A stretch of 55,604 nt of DNA, taken from the NCBI RefSeq assembly GCF_016862275.1, contig NZ_BOMQ01000055.1, positions 1 through 55,604 of the forward strand. Reading direction: 5' to 3'. Origin of the DNA: Actinoplanes nipponensis. GTDB taxonomy: Bacteria > Actinomycetota > Actinomycetes > Mycobacteriales > Micromonosporaceae. Positions 33,310 through 41,862 of this stretch are shown here, one piece after another (the stretch's first letter is position 1; the number at the start of each line of letters is the position of its first letter). The position numbers and the translations under genes are program-made. The notes under the pieces were generated by a model. It searched no databases and was not told where the DNA came from. It saw only the letters and a list, made by a program, of their open reading frames with translations.

Positions 33310-34595
33310 GTGTGGCCGGACACCGAACGCATCGAGTACGGCGACCGGTGGGAACTGGTCACCCGCGACCAGGTCGACGGGTGCGCGGCGATGGTGGTCG
33401 TGATGAGCCCGGCGGCGGAGGCGTCCCAGCATGTCGGCAACGAGCTGTCCCGCGCGCCTTGGGGGCGTCCACGCGTTCGACGCCCGCAACGGTGAGCTGC
33501 CCGACGACCGGTTCGTGGACCGTCTGACCGCGCTGTGCACGACCGCGGCCGCGGCTGTCACGCCGGGCAGCGCGGGGTGGGGTGGGCAAGACGCAGCTTG
33601 CGGCCGCCTACGCGCGGTTGCGGATCCGGCACGGCTGGCCGGTGGTGGTGTGGGCGAACGCGGAATCCGAGGGCGGCGTCGTCGCTGCGCTGGACGAGCT
33701 GGCCACGGCGGCCGGGGTGCGTGAGCCCGGAGCCGACCCGCAGGTCGCGGCGCGTTCGGGGTTGCGCTGGCTGCGCACCCAGCCCGGGCCGTGTCTGCCG
33801 GTTTTCGACAACGCGGTGGATGCCGACGTCGTCCAGGAGTGGACACCGGCGTTCGGGAAAGTGCACACGGTCGCGACGACCACCCACCGGGTGCTGGACA
33901 GTCTCGGCCCGTTGATCGACGTCACCCTGTTCACCCCGGACGAGGCCGTGGACGATCTGGCCCGGCGGATCGGGCTCGACGACCGGGCCGGGCCGCCGCT
34001 ACCCGAGCTACCGGCAGTACGTACGGGCCATGAACCAGATGGACGCCAGCCGCCTGCGGCCCCGCACCAAGGGCGACCCGTACCCGCACGGCCTCGCCGA
34101 GGCCGTCCTCTGCTCAGCCTGGATGACCGACCAGGGCGAGCAGGCCCGCCGGATGCTCGACCGGCTCGCCGTCCTGTCCCCGACCGGCGTCGACCGCCAC
34201 CTCGCCACCTCGCCACCGCCGCGGAGCCGTCCCCCGATCCCGATGAGCCGGCCGACGTCGACGCCGTGGTCGCGATCCTCACCGGACGGTCGCTGACCGT
34301 GCCGGCCGACGACACCGACCATCTCGTCGTGCACCGGCTCGTCCAACGCGTCGTCCGTGAAATCCTGAGTGAGACCGGCACGCTGGATGCCGTCGTCATC
34401 CGGGCGGCCGACTCGGTGCACGCGGCGGCCGAGGGGACCAGCCGACATTGGCGCGACCGCGCCCTGCTTGTCGAGTACAGCGAACAGGCACAGGTTCTGC
34501 TCACCCACGCTGTCGGGGACCCTGCTCGCCAACGGGTGCTGAACCTGCTGACGTGGATGCTCTACTGGCTGAACGAGGCCAGCACCTTCACCTGA
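33310..34595 (+). pseudogene. Remnant of a TIR-NB-ARC-TPR (STAND-type) gene
   Basis: Fragment 1 (from 33310) reads RIEYGDRWELVTRDQVDGCA and VVVMSPAAEASQHVGNEL, a TIR-like strand-helix pattern, and GVHAFDARNGELPDDRFV appears in another frame near 33460. Fragment 2 (from 33582) starts at GKTQLAAAYARLR, a Walker A end with the glycine-rich loop GSAGWGG before it damaged, then VVVWANAESEGG and VFDNAVDADVV of NB-ARC. A frame change near 33985 leads to DPYPHGLAEAVLCSAW, and another near 34205 returns to the original frame. The product ends at 34595 in the first TPR residues. Several frameshifts and a lost C-terminus mark it as dead. Confidence 0.75.
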
Positions 34596-34598
34596 TCA

Positions 34599-34616
34599 TT
34601 TCAGCTTCGGCTGAAA
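34599..34616 (+). terminator. Small UUCG hairpin after the TIR-NB-ARC remnant
   Basis: TTTCAGC and GCTGAAA pair perfectly around TTCG, 3 bp past the remnant stop. The T tract is short, so strength as a terminator is uncertain. Confidence 0.6.
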
Positions 34617-34682
34617 CGTATTGCTCCCCACCCGGGCCGATTGCGACAGTCCGCCCATCAATCGGTGCGTCGGGGAGGACTC

Positions 34683-35189
34683 ATGCGACATCGAAATCTG
34701 GTCACGATGGCGGCATCAGCCATCGCGGTGGCGACGATCATGGTGGGTGCGGCCAGTGCGGCGGCGGCCGGACCCGACCGGGTCGCCGAGGCGCCGGCGG
34801 CGGCCCTGGCCTCCTGCAGCGGAGAGTCCTGCCGCGGCAAGGTCGCCGCCGAGCAGGGCTGCGCCGCCGACGCGTATCAGGTGGCCGGCGTGGCGGTCGA
34901 GGACGTACCGCCGGGGGCGCCGCCCGCTCCGCACGCCCTGCTCTACTATTCGCCGGCCTGCGACGCGGCCTACGGGTACTACTGGAGCGGGAACGACGGC
35001 GATCAGAGCAACATCCTCGTCCAGACGCTGTACCCCTACGGCGGCGCGCCGTTGCCGGAAGACGAGATCGGTTATCCCAGCAGGGGACGGAACACCTTCT
35101 ACACCAAGATGGTGCCCTGGGGCTTCTCGATCAGGGTCTGCATCCGGCCCCTCCCGAACGGTAACGACAAATGCACCGAGTGGCGATGA
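34683..35189 (+). CDS. Secreted DUF2690-like protein
   Basis: The 168-residue protein has a signal peptide (MRHRNLVTMAASAIAVATIM, cleaved near ASAAAAG). CSGESCRGKVAAEQGCAADA is the Cys-rich start of DUF2690 and LLYYSPACDAAYGYY follows; five Cys suggest disulphides outside the cell. GGGAGGAC precedes the ATG. Its stop overlaps the start of the 951-residue secreted gene (ATGA), so both are translationally coupled and probably act together at the cell wall. Confidence 0.8.
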   Translation: MRHRNLVTMAASAIAVATIMVGAASAAAAGPDRVAEAPAAALASCSGESCRGKVAAEQGCAADAYQVAGVAVEDVPPGAPPAPHALLYYSPACDAAYGYYWSGNDGDQSNILVQTLYPYGGAPLPEDEIGYPSRGRNTFYTKMVPWGFSIRVCIRPLPNGNDKCTEWR

Positions 35190-38041
35190 CGATGCGAAAG
35201 AACTCGATCGGCATCCTCGGGATCCTGGCGCTGCTGGCCGGGTCGGCCGCCGCGACGTCGGCGCAGGCCGCGCCCGCCTCACCGACCGCTGCGGGCGTAG
35301 CCTTCGCGGCGCCGGACAACGCCCTCGGCGATGATTGGCAGACCTCGTCGGACACCGCGGTCGCCGGGGTCGGCGACACCGACGGGTTCCATCTGTACGT
35401 GGCCCGCGAGGCGGCCGCCTTCCGGTGGACGCCCCTGGCCACCCTGCGGGCCTCCGGCACCGACCTGGGCGCCTGGACCGGCTACGTGTGCACCACCGGT
35501 TCCGGCCGGTACGCGGTCGCCGTCTATGCCCCGGTCATCGCCACCAACCGACCGGCCGCGACGATGGCCGGCGCCTTCGCGTCGGTGGTGGACCTGGCCA
35601 CCGGCACGGCCCGGCACCTCGTCACCGGGGTGCAGCTGGCCTACTTCAACCCGGCCTGCGGCCCGTCGGACCGGGTGCTGCTGACCCGGGCCGTCGGCCG
35701 CGAAGGGGAGCGGACGGACCTGCTCGCGGTCGACGCGGTCACCGCCGAGGTCGAGTCCACCCGCCGCATCGACCGGCAGCTCACCACGCCGACGCCCGCG
35801 CCGGACGGCGACTACGGCATCGCCGGTGGCCGACTGGTCAAGGTCGGCGCCACGGGTCGGCTGACCGCCGTGGCCACCCCGGCCGGGCAGCCGTTCGCCG
35901 TGGAGGCGACCTCCGGCGGCGCCGTTGACCTGGTCTCCGTGCGAGGCGAGCAAGCAGTCGCCCAGCGCTGGCAGGGGGGACGGCTCACCCGGACCGGCAC
36001 CGGGCCACGGCAACGGTTGCAGCTCTTCCGCGGCGCCGGCGGCAACCGCCTGGTCGGCGACGTGACGAAGGTCCGGTCCGGGGTGCCCGGCCTGAGCACT
36101 CTGCGGGCGGAGCGCCCGGTGCGGGCCGTCTCGGCGCAGGGACACCTGATGGTCGAGCGCGTCGCGCCCACCGACAAGGCGGTCGAGTTGACCACCCGGG
36201 CGGCGCACAGCGGGCGCGAGATCAACGGATCGATCAGCGCCGGCGGCGGGCCGACGCTCAGCGTGCCGCTGCCCGGCCGGCCGGCGGCGAAGGCCGGCCC
36301 GGCCGTGCGGGCGGGTCCGGCGGCGAGGCTCGCCGAAGACGCGCCGGCGTGCGCGGTCCCGCGCAACAATCCGTCGGTCCAGCCGCTCCAGCCCAGTTAC
36401 AACATGGTGGAATGGGCGGTCGAGCAGGCGGTGCACGGCCAGCTCCTGGTGCAGCGCCCGGCGAACTACCTGAAGACCGGGCTGAACGCCTATCAGCCGC
36501 AGGTCCGGTTCCCGCCGCATCAGGTGGCCTACGGCGGCACCGTGCCGTCCCAGCTGATGATGGCGATCCTGTCCCAGGAGACGAACATGGCCCAGGCGTC
36601 CTGGCACGGGGTGCCCGGGGACACGGCGAACCCGCTGGTCTCCGACTACTACGGCAATCGCGACGCCAACGGCAACAGCAACATCGAGGTCATCGACTAT
36701 ACGAAGTCCGACTGCGGATACGGCATCGGCCAGGTGACCACCGGGATGCGGGCGGGGGAAACCGTCTTCACCCCGGAGGACAAGGTGCGGATCGCGGTCG
36801 ACTACGCCGCCAACATCGCCGCGGCGATGAACATCCTCATCGACAAGTGGAACCAGCTCAACCAGGACTCCGGCGGGCGCAACAAGCTCAACGACGGCGA
36901 CCCGCGGTACATCGAGAACTGGTACGCAGCCGTCTGGGCGTACAACAGTGGGTTCTATCCCTATGCCGAGCGGGCGTCGCACGGGGGGAACTGGGGTGTG
37001 GGATGGTTCAACAATCCGGTCAACCCACGGCTGCCGGCCAACCGCCCCCGGTTCCTGGCCGATCCGGACGACGCCTCCCATCCGGGCGACTGGACCTACC
37101 CTGAATTGATCATGGGCTGGGCCGAGACGCCGCAGTGGTACTGGCTGGGCAACGAACGGCTCTTCAAGTACTCCAAGCCCGCGTTCGGCTCGTCCGGCAA
37201 GCTGATCCTGCCGAACATCTATTCCTTCTGCACGTCCGCCAAGTGCGTGGAGGGACTGCCGGCCAATCCGTGCCCGGACCGGAACGAGAACTGCTGGTGG
37301 CACGGAGAGACGTTCTGGGCGATCTGCTCGAGCGCGTGCGCCACCGAGCGGCTCACCTACCCGCTGGGCAGCGCGGAGCGACCTCTCCAACGCTCTTACG
37401 GCACAGATTGCGGCAACTTCACCGGCGACCGCGAGCCTCGCAAGATCGGGCCGCCGCTGATCGTCTACACGCTCAACGAGACCGGTCAATACAACCTCGG
37501 GTGCCCGATCGGCCCCAGCGACGGCAAGTTCACGCTCCGGCTGGGCAACCCGGCGGGTGGATACGCCAACCCGGTGGACCCGACATGGAGGTTCGCCCAG
37601 ATCGATCTGCATCAGCTGGGCGCGGGTCACAAAGGGCACATGTGGTTCACCCACGTCTACAAGCCCGACTACCCCGACGGCGACTCGAACGCCAAGCACC
37701 AGATCGTCGCGACGTGGAGCCCCGACCTGCCCTATCCCGACGACACGCGCTACGACATCGTGGCGCACCTGCCCAGCCACGGCGGGGAGTGGGACACCTC
37801 CCGGTACTACATCTGGCCGGACCCGAAGGGTGTGGTGCCGAAGATCTGCTCGATCGACCAGAGCACCAACGGCGCCGACAGGTGGAAGTATCTCGGCAAC
37901 CTGCCCCTCAAGAAGGGCGCCCGGGTGCAGCTGAAGAACGTTGCCGCCGGCGCTCAGGGGAACATCGACATCGCGTTCGACGCGGTGGCGTTCATCCCGA
38001 CCGGCACGACCGACGCCCAGGTGTGCAACGCCGACTACTGA
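35186..38041 (+). CDS. Large secreted protein with lytic-transglycosylase-like and golvesin-like domains
   Basis: The ATG at 35186 overlaps the previous stop and gives 951 residues; 35171 and 35192 are alternative starts. Signal peptide: SIGILGILALLAGSAAATSA. Residues 40-360 look like a degenerate beta-propeller. Residues about 430-620 resemble the SLT/lysozyme fold: LMMAILSQETNMAQ gives the catalytic Glu, YGIGQVTTGM the GLMQ-like block and WAYNSGFYPYA the closing motif. A Cys-rich segment (CTSAKCVEGLPANPCPDRN) follows, then a golvesin-like beta domain (YDIVAHLPSHGGEWDTSRYY, YLGNLPLKKG). It probably cleaves peptidoglycan or binds wall glycan. Confidence 0.8.
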   Translation: MTMRKNSIGILGILALLAGSAAATSAQAAPASPTAAGVAFAAPDNALGDDWQTSSDTAVAGVGDTDGFHLYVAREAAAFRWTPLATLRASGTDLGAWTGYVCTTGSGRYAVAVYAPVIATNRPAATMAGAFASVVDLATGTARHLVTGVQLAYFNPACGPSDRVLLTRAVGREGERTDLLAVDAVTAEVESTRRIDRQLTTPTPAPDGDYGIAGGRLVKVGATGRLTAVATPAGQPFAVEATSGGAVDLVSVRGEQAVAQRWQGGRLTRTGTGPRQRLQLFRGAGGNRLVGDVTKVRSGVPGLSTLRAERPVRAVSAQGHLMVERVAPTDKAVELTTRAAHSGREINGSISAGGGPTLSVPLPGRPAAKAGPAVRAGPAARLAEDAPACAVPRNNPSVQPLQPSYNMVEWAVEQAVHGQLLVQRPANYLKTGLNAYQPQVRFPPHQVAYGGTVPSQLMMAILSQETNMAQASWHGVPGDTANPLVSDYYGNRDANGNSNIEVIDYTKSDCGYGIGQVTTGMRAGETVFTPEDKVRIAVDYAANIAAAMNILIDKWNQLNQDSGGRNKLNDGDPRYIENWYAAVWAYNSGFYPYAERASHGGNWGVGWFNNPVNPRLPANRPRFLADPDDASHPGDWTYPELIMGWAETPQWYWLGNERLFKYSKPAFGSSGKLILPNIYSFCTSAKCVEGLPANPCPDRNENCWWHGETFWAICSSACATERLTYPLGSAERPLQRSYGTDCGNFTGDREPRKIGPPLIVYTLNETGQYNLGCPIGPSDGKFTLRLGNPAGGYANPVDPTWRFAQIDLHQLGAGHKGHMWFTHVYKPDYPDGDSNAKHQIVATWSPDLPYPDDTRYDIVAHLPSHGGEWDTSRYYIWPDPKGVVPKICSIDQSTNGADRWKYLGNLPLKKGARVQLKNVAAGAQGNIDIAFDAVAFIPTGTTDAQVCNADY

Positions 38042-38050
38042 TCGGTGGTG

Positions 38051-38088
38051 AGCCCGGTGGTCCTCGTTTCGGCGAGGGCCGCCGGGCT
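38051..38088 (+). terminator. Terminator after the large secreted gene
   Basis: A 16-bp stem with 14 Watson-Crick and 2 wobble pairs surrounds the loop TTTCGG, beginning 10 bp past the stop codon. Confidence 0.75.
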
Positions 38089-38168
38089 GGTCGTGGGCGA
38101 CCAGGACCGGCCCGGCTCGATGTCCACGGACCGGAAAAGTGTCGTACCGCCGGGCCATCCTGGACACC

Positions 38169-39026
38169 ATGAATCGACAGTGGAGTCTGATCGGGGCGCC
38201 GTCCAGCGCCGGCGCGCACACCCCCGGCGTCGAGCAGGCGCCGGGCGCCCTCCGCGCCGCCGGCCTGCTGCGATCCCTGGACGGGGTCACGGATCTCGGC
38301 GACATCCCGGGCTTCCGCTGGCGGCCGGATCCGTCCCGCCCGACAGCCCAGAACGCCCCGACCGTGGCCCGCGTGGCCCGCGACGTGGCCGCCGCTGTCG
38401 CCGCCGTTCCCGGCACCCCGCTGGTGCTCGGCGGCGACTGCACGGTGACGCTCGGCCTGGTCGCCGGCGCCGGCGCGCCGGCCCTGGTGTACGTCGACGG
38501 CGGCCCGGACCTCTACACGCCGCAGACCCGCCTCAACGGCAATCTGGACGCGATGGGCCTGGCCCACATGCTCGGCCTCCCCGGCGCCGCGCCCGAGGTC
38601 GCCGCGGTGGGCGGCGCCACGCCGATGCTGACGCCGGACCGGGTCGTGGTCTACGGCGACGACCTCCCCGTGGGTGACCCCGAACGCGATCTGGTGGACA
38701 GCCTCGGCCTGACCTACGTGCCCGGCTCGGAGGTGCACGCCGACGCCGCCGCGGCCGCCGGCCGGGCCCGGGCGGCGGCGGAGGGCGCGGCCGACCACTT
38801 CGTCGTGCACTTCGACGTCGACGTGCTGGCGTTCGGGGCCGCGCCGTTCGCGGACGTGCCCGAGCCGCTCGGCCTCAGCCTGGACGAGGCCGGCACCACC
38901 CTGTCCATCCTCGCGGCCAGCCCGCGGTTCGCGGGGCTGAGCATCACCGAGGTGAACCCGGACCACCTGCCCGAGCCGACCGACCTGCAGCCGCTCATCG
39001 CCATGCTCGCCAAGGCCCTGCAATGA
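38169..39026 (+). CDS. Arginase-family (ureohydrolase) fold protein with altered metal ligands
   Basis: From ATG 38169 the protein has 285 residues. It starts SLIGAPSSAGAHTPGVEQAP like arginases, and has LVLGGDCTVTLGL at 86-98, VYVDGGPDLYTP at 108-119 and VVHFDVDVLAF later. In classical arginases the first two are GGDH and DAHxD; here Cys91 and Gly112 replace two Mn-binding histidines, while the Asp ligands and DVD remain. The fold is therefore clear but activity is doubtful or uses different metal chemistry. It has a separate promoter after a terminator. Confidence 0.8.
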   Translation: MNRQWSLIGAPSSAGAHTPGVEQAPGALRAAGLLRSLDGVTDLGDIPGFRWRPDPSRPTAQNAPTVARVARDVAAAVAAVPGTPLVLGGDCTVTLGLVAGAGAPALVYVDGGPDLYTPQTRLNGNLDAMGLAHMLGLPGAAPEVAAVGGATPMLTPDRVVVYGDDLPVGDPERDLVDSLGLTYVPGSEVHADAAAAAGRARAAAEGAADHFVVHFDVDVLAFGAAPFADVPEPLGLSLDEAGTTLSILAASPRFAGLSITEVNPDHLPEPTDLQPLIAMLAKALQ

Positions 39027-39095
39027 GCGACGGCCCAAGGCGAAACGGGGGCAAGGTGAGGGCGGCCGAGACGAGGGCGGCGGCCAGGATGAACA

Positions 39096-39138
39096 GGCGG
39101 CCGAGAGGAAGGGCGGCCGAGAGGAAGGGCGGCCGAGG
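39096..39138 (+). repeat. 16-bp tandem repeat, about 2.7 copies
   Basis: Copies of GGCGGCCGAGAGGAAG start at 39096 and 39112, with a partial copy from 39128; diverged copies lie at 39060-39095. It fills the gap between the arginase-fold gene and the kinase remnant. Confidence 0.75.
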
Positions 39139-39381
39139 TGACCGGCGCCGTGCGCAGTGAGGTCCTCTTGCTCGGCGGCCGCTCCGGAGCCGGCAAGAGC
39201 ACCATCGCCGTCGAGATCCACGTGCGGTTGTCCGCCGCCCGCGTCCAGCACTGCCTCATCGAGGGCGGCGCGGGAGCTCGAGCGGGAGAGCCCGGACTGG
39301 GTGCACCGGGTCGCCACGGACAGCCGGACGGTCGCCGGCCTCGCCGCCGCGATCGTCGCGCTAACCGGGTGGGCGGACTAG
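39138..39381 (+). pseudogene. Remnant of a P-loop kinase gene
   Basis: A GTG frame gives VTGAVRSEVLLLGGRSGAGK with intact Walker A (GGRSGAGKST) and then VHVRLSAARVQHCLIEG-like sequence. After about 45 residues the frame breaks, and ELERESPDWVHRVATDSRTV and AAAIVALTGWAD, the typical C-terminus of such kinases, appear in another frame ending at 39381. Most of the middle, including the lid, is deleted. It overlaps the next minus-strand gene by 21 bp. Confidence 0.7.
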
Positions 39382-39840
39382 TGCCTCCAGTTGCCGGACG
39401 ACCTCGTCCAGCGGCGCCGACGCGTCGATCGCGGCGGTCGCGGTGGCCCGCAGCAGCGGCTCGACGTGGGCCAGGTGGTCGAGGACCGCCGCGCGTTGCT
39501 CGGGGCTCTTGCCGTACGGGTTGCCGGTGCGCGCCGCGATCCGGGCCAAAATCACCTCGGCCGGCGCGCTGAGCAGCACCACCTCGTCGAACAGCGGATA
39601 GAACGTGCCCTGATTGCTCTTGCAGCCGGCCACGAACAGATGTCCCGGGCCGGGCCGGGACAGCAGGCCGGTCATCTCCGGTTCGCGCCAGATCCAGTCG
39701 GCCGAGCCGTCCGGCCGCGTCACCCAGCGGCTCCACCGGTCGGTGTCCGTGTCGACGGTCCGGTGCCCGTGCGCGGCCAGGACGCCCAGGGCCGTGGACT
39801 TGCCCGTGCCGGACATCCCGGTGATCAGGATCGTGGCCAT
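39361..39840 (-). CDS. Small P-loop nucleotide-kinase-like ATPase
   Basis: The 159-residue protein begins MATILITGMSGTGKST (Walker A GMSGTGKS). VDTDTDRW, HLFVAGCKSNQGTFYPLFD and VVLLSAPAEVILARIAARTG follow, as in shikimate/adenylate-kinase-fold proteins of unassigned substrate. It is complete, unlike the convergent remnant whose 3' end it overlaps. It is divergent from the LysE gene, with 32 bp between starts, so the promoters overlap or are very close. Confidence 0.85.
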   Translation of the reverse strand: MATILITGMSGTGKSTALGVLAAHGHRTVDTDTDRWSRWVTRPDGSADWIWREPEMTGLLSRPGPGHLFVAGCKSNQGTFYPLFDEVVLLSAPAEVILARIAARTGNPYGKSPEQRAAVLDHLAHVEPLLRATATAAIDASAPLDEVVRQLEALVRPPG

Positions 39841-39872
39841 CCGCCGAGCTTAGGAGGCGGTAGCTTGGCGGC

Positions 39873-40487
39873 GTGACGGTGCTCGGCAGCCTCGGATCGT
39901 TCGTCGTGGTGGTGGGAGTTCTGACCCTGACCCCGGGGATGGACACCGCGCTCATTCTGCGTACCGCCGCCGTCGGCGCCCCGCGCCGCGCCTGGGGTGT
40001 CGTGGTCGGCATCCAGGCCGGGACGCTGGTCTGGGGGGTGTTGACCTCGGCCGGCGTCACGGCCCTGCTCACCGCCTCCCGGCTCGCCTACGACGTGCTG
40101 CGCTGGGCCGGGGCCGCCTACCTGGTCGGGCTGGGGCTGAGCATGCTGTGGGGCGCCCGCCGCGGCCGGCCCGAGCCGGCGGCCGCGGGGGACGCGCCGG
40201 GCTGGCGGCGTGGGCTGCTCACCAACCTGCTGAACCCGAAGATGGGCGCCTTCTACGTCGCGTTGCTGCCGCAGTTCATCCCGCCGGGCGTGCCGGTCTT
40301 CGCCTTCGGCGTGCTGCTGGCGGTGGTCCACATCGGGCTGGGCACCGCCTGGTCGGCGGTCCTGGTCGGGCTCGCCCACCGGATGCGGGCGGTGCTGCGG
40401 CGGCCGGTCGCCCGCCGGGTGCTGGACCGGATCGCCGGTACGGTCATCGCGGCGTTCGGTGTGCGGCTGGCATTGAGCAGCGGCTGA
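39873..40487 (+). CDS. LysE/RhtB-family amino acid exporter
   Basis: A GTG start gives 204 residues. VVVGVLTLTPGMDTALILRT is the LysE signature with the TPG turn, and WAGAAYLVGLGLSMLWG, LLTNLLNPKMGAFYVALLPQ and a C-terminal helix follow, giving six membrane segments. Exported substrate is not determinable. A 161-bp gap with a 17-bp minisatellite follows its stop. Confidence 0.93.
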   Translation: MTVLGSLGSFVVVVGVLTLTPGMDTALILRTAAVGAPRRAWGVVVGIQAGTLVWGVLTSAGVTALLTASRLAYDVLRWAGAAYLVGLGLSMLWGARRGRPEPAAAGDAPGWRRGLLTNLLNPKMGAFYVALLPQFIPPGVPVFAFGVLLAVVHIGLGTAWSAVLVGLAHRMRAVLRRPVARRVLDRIAGTVIAAFGVRLALSSG

Positions 40488-40492
40488 CCCGG

Positions 40493-40523
40493 CACACCTG
40501 GCGGCGTGCCAGGCCGTCGCGGC
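40493..40523 (+). repeat. 31-bp direct repeat, copy A (copy B at 40668-40698)
   Basis: CACACCTGGCGG starts both copies, which match at 27 of 31 bases. Copy B is coding sequence for the C-terminus of the PPOX-like gene; copy A lies after the LysE stop. Between them sits the 17-bp minisatellite, so copy A looks like a displaced 3' fragment. Confidence 0.55.
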
Positions 40524-40534
40524 TCTCGGTGTGC

Positions 40535-40636
40535 GGCCGGCCCTGAGCCGCGGCCGGCCCTGAGCAGAGGCCGGCCCTGAGCAGAGGCCGGCCCTGAGCA
40601 GAGGCCGGCCCTGAGCAGAGGCCGGCCCTGAGCCGC
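40535..40636 (+). repeat. 17-bp minisatellite, six copies
   Basis: The unit is GGCCGGCCCTGAGCAGA, in four perfect copies (40552-40619), with the first and last copies ending CCGC. Each contains the palindrome GGCCGGCC. It lies between two convergent genes. Confidence 0.9.
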
Positions 40637-40648
40637 GGCCGACCCGGC

Positions 40649-41167
40649 TCACGCCGGCCCGGGCCGCCACACCTGGCGGGGTGCGAAGCCGTCGCGGCGC
40701 AGCCAGTGTTCGGTGTAGACGATGCGTTCCGCGGGGATCACCACCAGCGGGCCCCGCGGCGGGTCGTCCAGCGACCGGGACCGTTCCACGTGGTCGGACT
40801 GCCAGCGCACCGCCGGCCAGTACGCGCCGTACTCCTCGTCCGCGTCGGTCAGCACCCGGGCCCGGCCGAAGATCTGCGCGCCGCGGCTGCTCGCCTGGCC
40901 CACCAGCGGCGCGAAGACGCCCACCGAGACCCGCGGGTCGGCGGCGATGTTGCGCAGCTTCGGCGAGCCGGCGGCCGCGGTGAACAGCAGGGTGAAGTCC
41001 AGGTGGAAGTAGCGCACCGGGGTGGCCAGCGGGCCGGCCGGTCCCGCGGTGGCCAGCACGCACATGTTCTGCGACGACAGCAGGTTGAGCACGCGTTCGG
41101 AGAGCCGGGCGTGGTCCAGGCGGGCGGTCGGCGCCGGGCCGGACAGCCACGGGTTGGTCACGGGCAT
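40649..41167 (-). CDS. Pyridoxamine 5'-phosphate oxidase-fold (FMN/F420-binding type) protein
   Basis: The 172-residue protein has LNLLSSQNMCVLATAGPAGP, PVRYFHLDFTLLFTAAAGSP and RVSVGVFAPL, the split-barrel fold of the PPOX family. RWQSDHVERSRSLDD follows and WLRRDGFAPRQVWRP ends it. Flavin or F420 binding is likely but unassigned. Its start overlaps the HAD gene by 10 bp, making it third in the minus-strand operon with the PRTase-like and HAD genes. Confidence 0.85.
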   Translation of the reverse strand: MPVTNPWLSGPAPTARLDHARLSERVLNLLSSQNMCVLATAGPAGPLATPVRYFHLDFTLLFTAAAGSPKLRNIAADPRVSVGVFAPLVGQASSRGAQIFGRARVLTDADEEYGAYWPAVRWQSDHVERSRSLDDPPRGPLVVIPAERIVYTEHWLRRDGFAPRQVWRPGPA

Positions 41168-41862
41168 GCGCGGTCCCGGTCCAGCACGGCGAGCAGCTCG
41201 GTGAGCTCGGCCACGGCCAGCTCCGGCACGTGGGTGTCGGGGTCGTCGCGGTACGCCGCGGCCTGCGGGTAGCCGGCGTTGGTCACCAGCACCGGGCGCA
41301 TGCCGGCGGCGGCCGCGCCCGTGTGCTCGCGGCTGCCGCCGTCGCCGACGTACCAGCACTGCGCGGGCGGCACGCCCAGGCGCCGGGCCACCGTGGCGTA
41401 GAGCCGCTGGTCCGGCTTGCGGCAGCCCTCCCGCCAGGAGAAGACCGGCACGTCGATCAGCGGCGCGAACGGCGTCCGCGGCCAGCTCTCGGCCAGCTCG
41501 CTGCTGCAGTCGGAGATCAGCCCGAGCCGCAGGCCGCGCTCGCGCAGCGCGGCCAGCACGGTCAGGGCGCCGGGCCGGGGCGTGCGCACGGTGGCGGCGC
41601 CGGCCAGCTGCACCGCCGTGGCCGCCTCCAGCGCCTCCGGGGCGGGGGAGACGCCGCAGCGCAGCGCCATCGTCCGTAGCGTGGCGCGGGTGCCGCCGAA
41701 GACCCCGGTCGCCCGTTCGCCGAAGGTGGCCGACATCGCCGCCCGGAAGGCGTCCGCGGGCACGCCGAGCGCGGCGGCCGTCGCGGTGAAGGCCGCGAGG
41801 CGCCCGGCCTCCGCGGCCGGGTCGGTCAGGGTGCCGAAGAAGTCGAAGACGACGGCTCTCAT
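41158..41862 (-). CDS. HAD-superfamily hydrolase
   Basis: The 234-residue protein begins MRAVVFDFFGTLTDPA, where the first Asp is the nucleophile and the second catalytic position after Phe-Phe is Gly-Thr rather than DGT. LGLISDCSSELAESW is motif II and WREGCRKPDQRLY motif III with Lys; CWYVGDGGSREHTGAAAAGM is motif IV. This fits a haloacid-dehalogenase-type phosphatase. The start overlaps the PRTase-like gene by 4 bp. Confidence 0.88.
   Translation of the reverse strand: MRAVVFDFFGTLTDPAAEAGRLAAFTATAAALGVPADAFRAAMSATFGERATGVFGGTRATLRTMALRCGVSPAPEALEAATAVQLAGAATVRTPRPGALTVLAALRERGLRLGLISDCSSELAESWPRTPFAPLIDVPVFSWREGCRKPDQRLYATVARRLGVPPAQCWYVGDGGSREHTGAAAAGMRPVLVTNAGYPQAAAYRDDPDTHVPELAVAELTELLAVLDRDRACP

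Noticed and set aside
29593..33846. 1417-residue open frame on the minus strand
   Set aside because: It is fully antisense to metH and reads as Arg/Val/His-rich GC-frame shadow with no domain.
35279..38443. 1054-residue open frame on the minus strand
   Set aside because: It is antisense to the secreted transglycosylase-like gene and has no recognisable domain.
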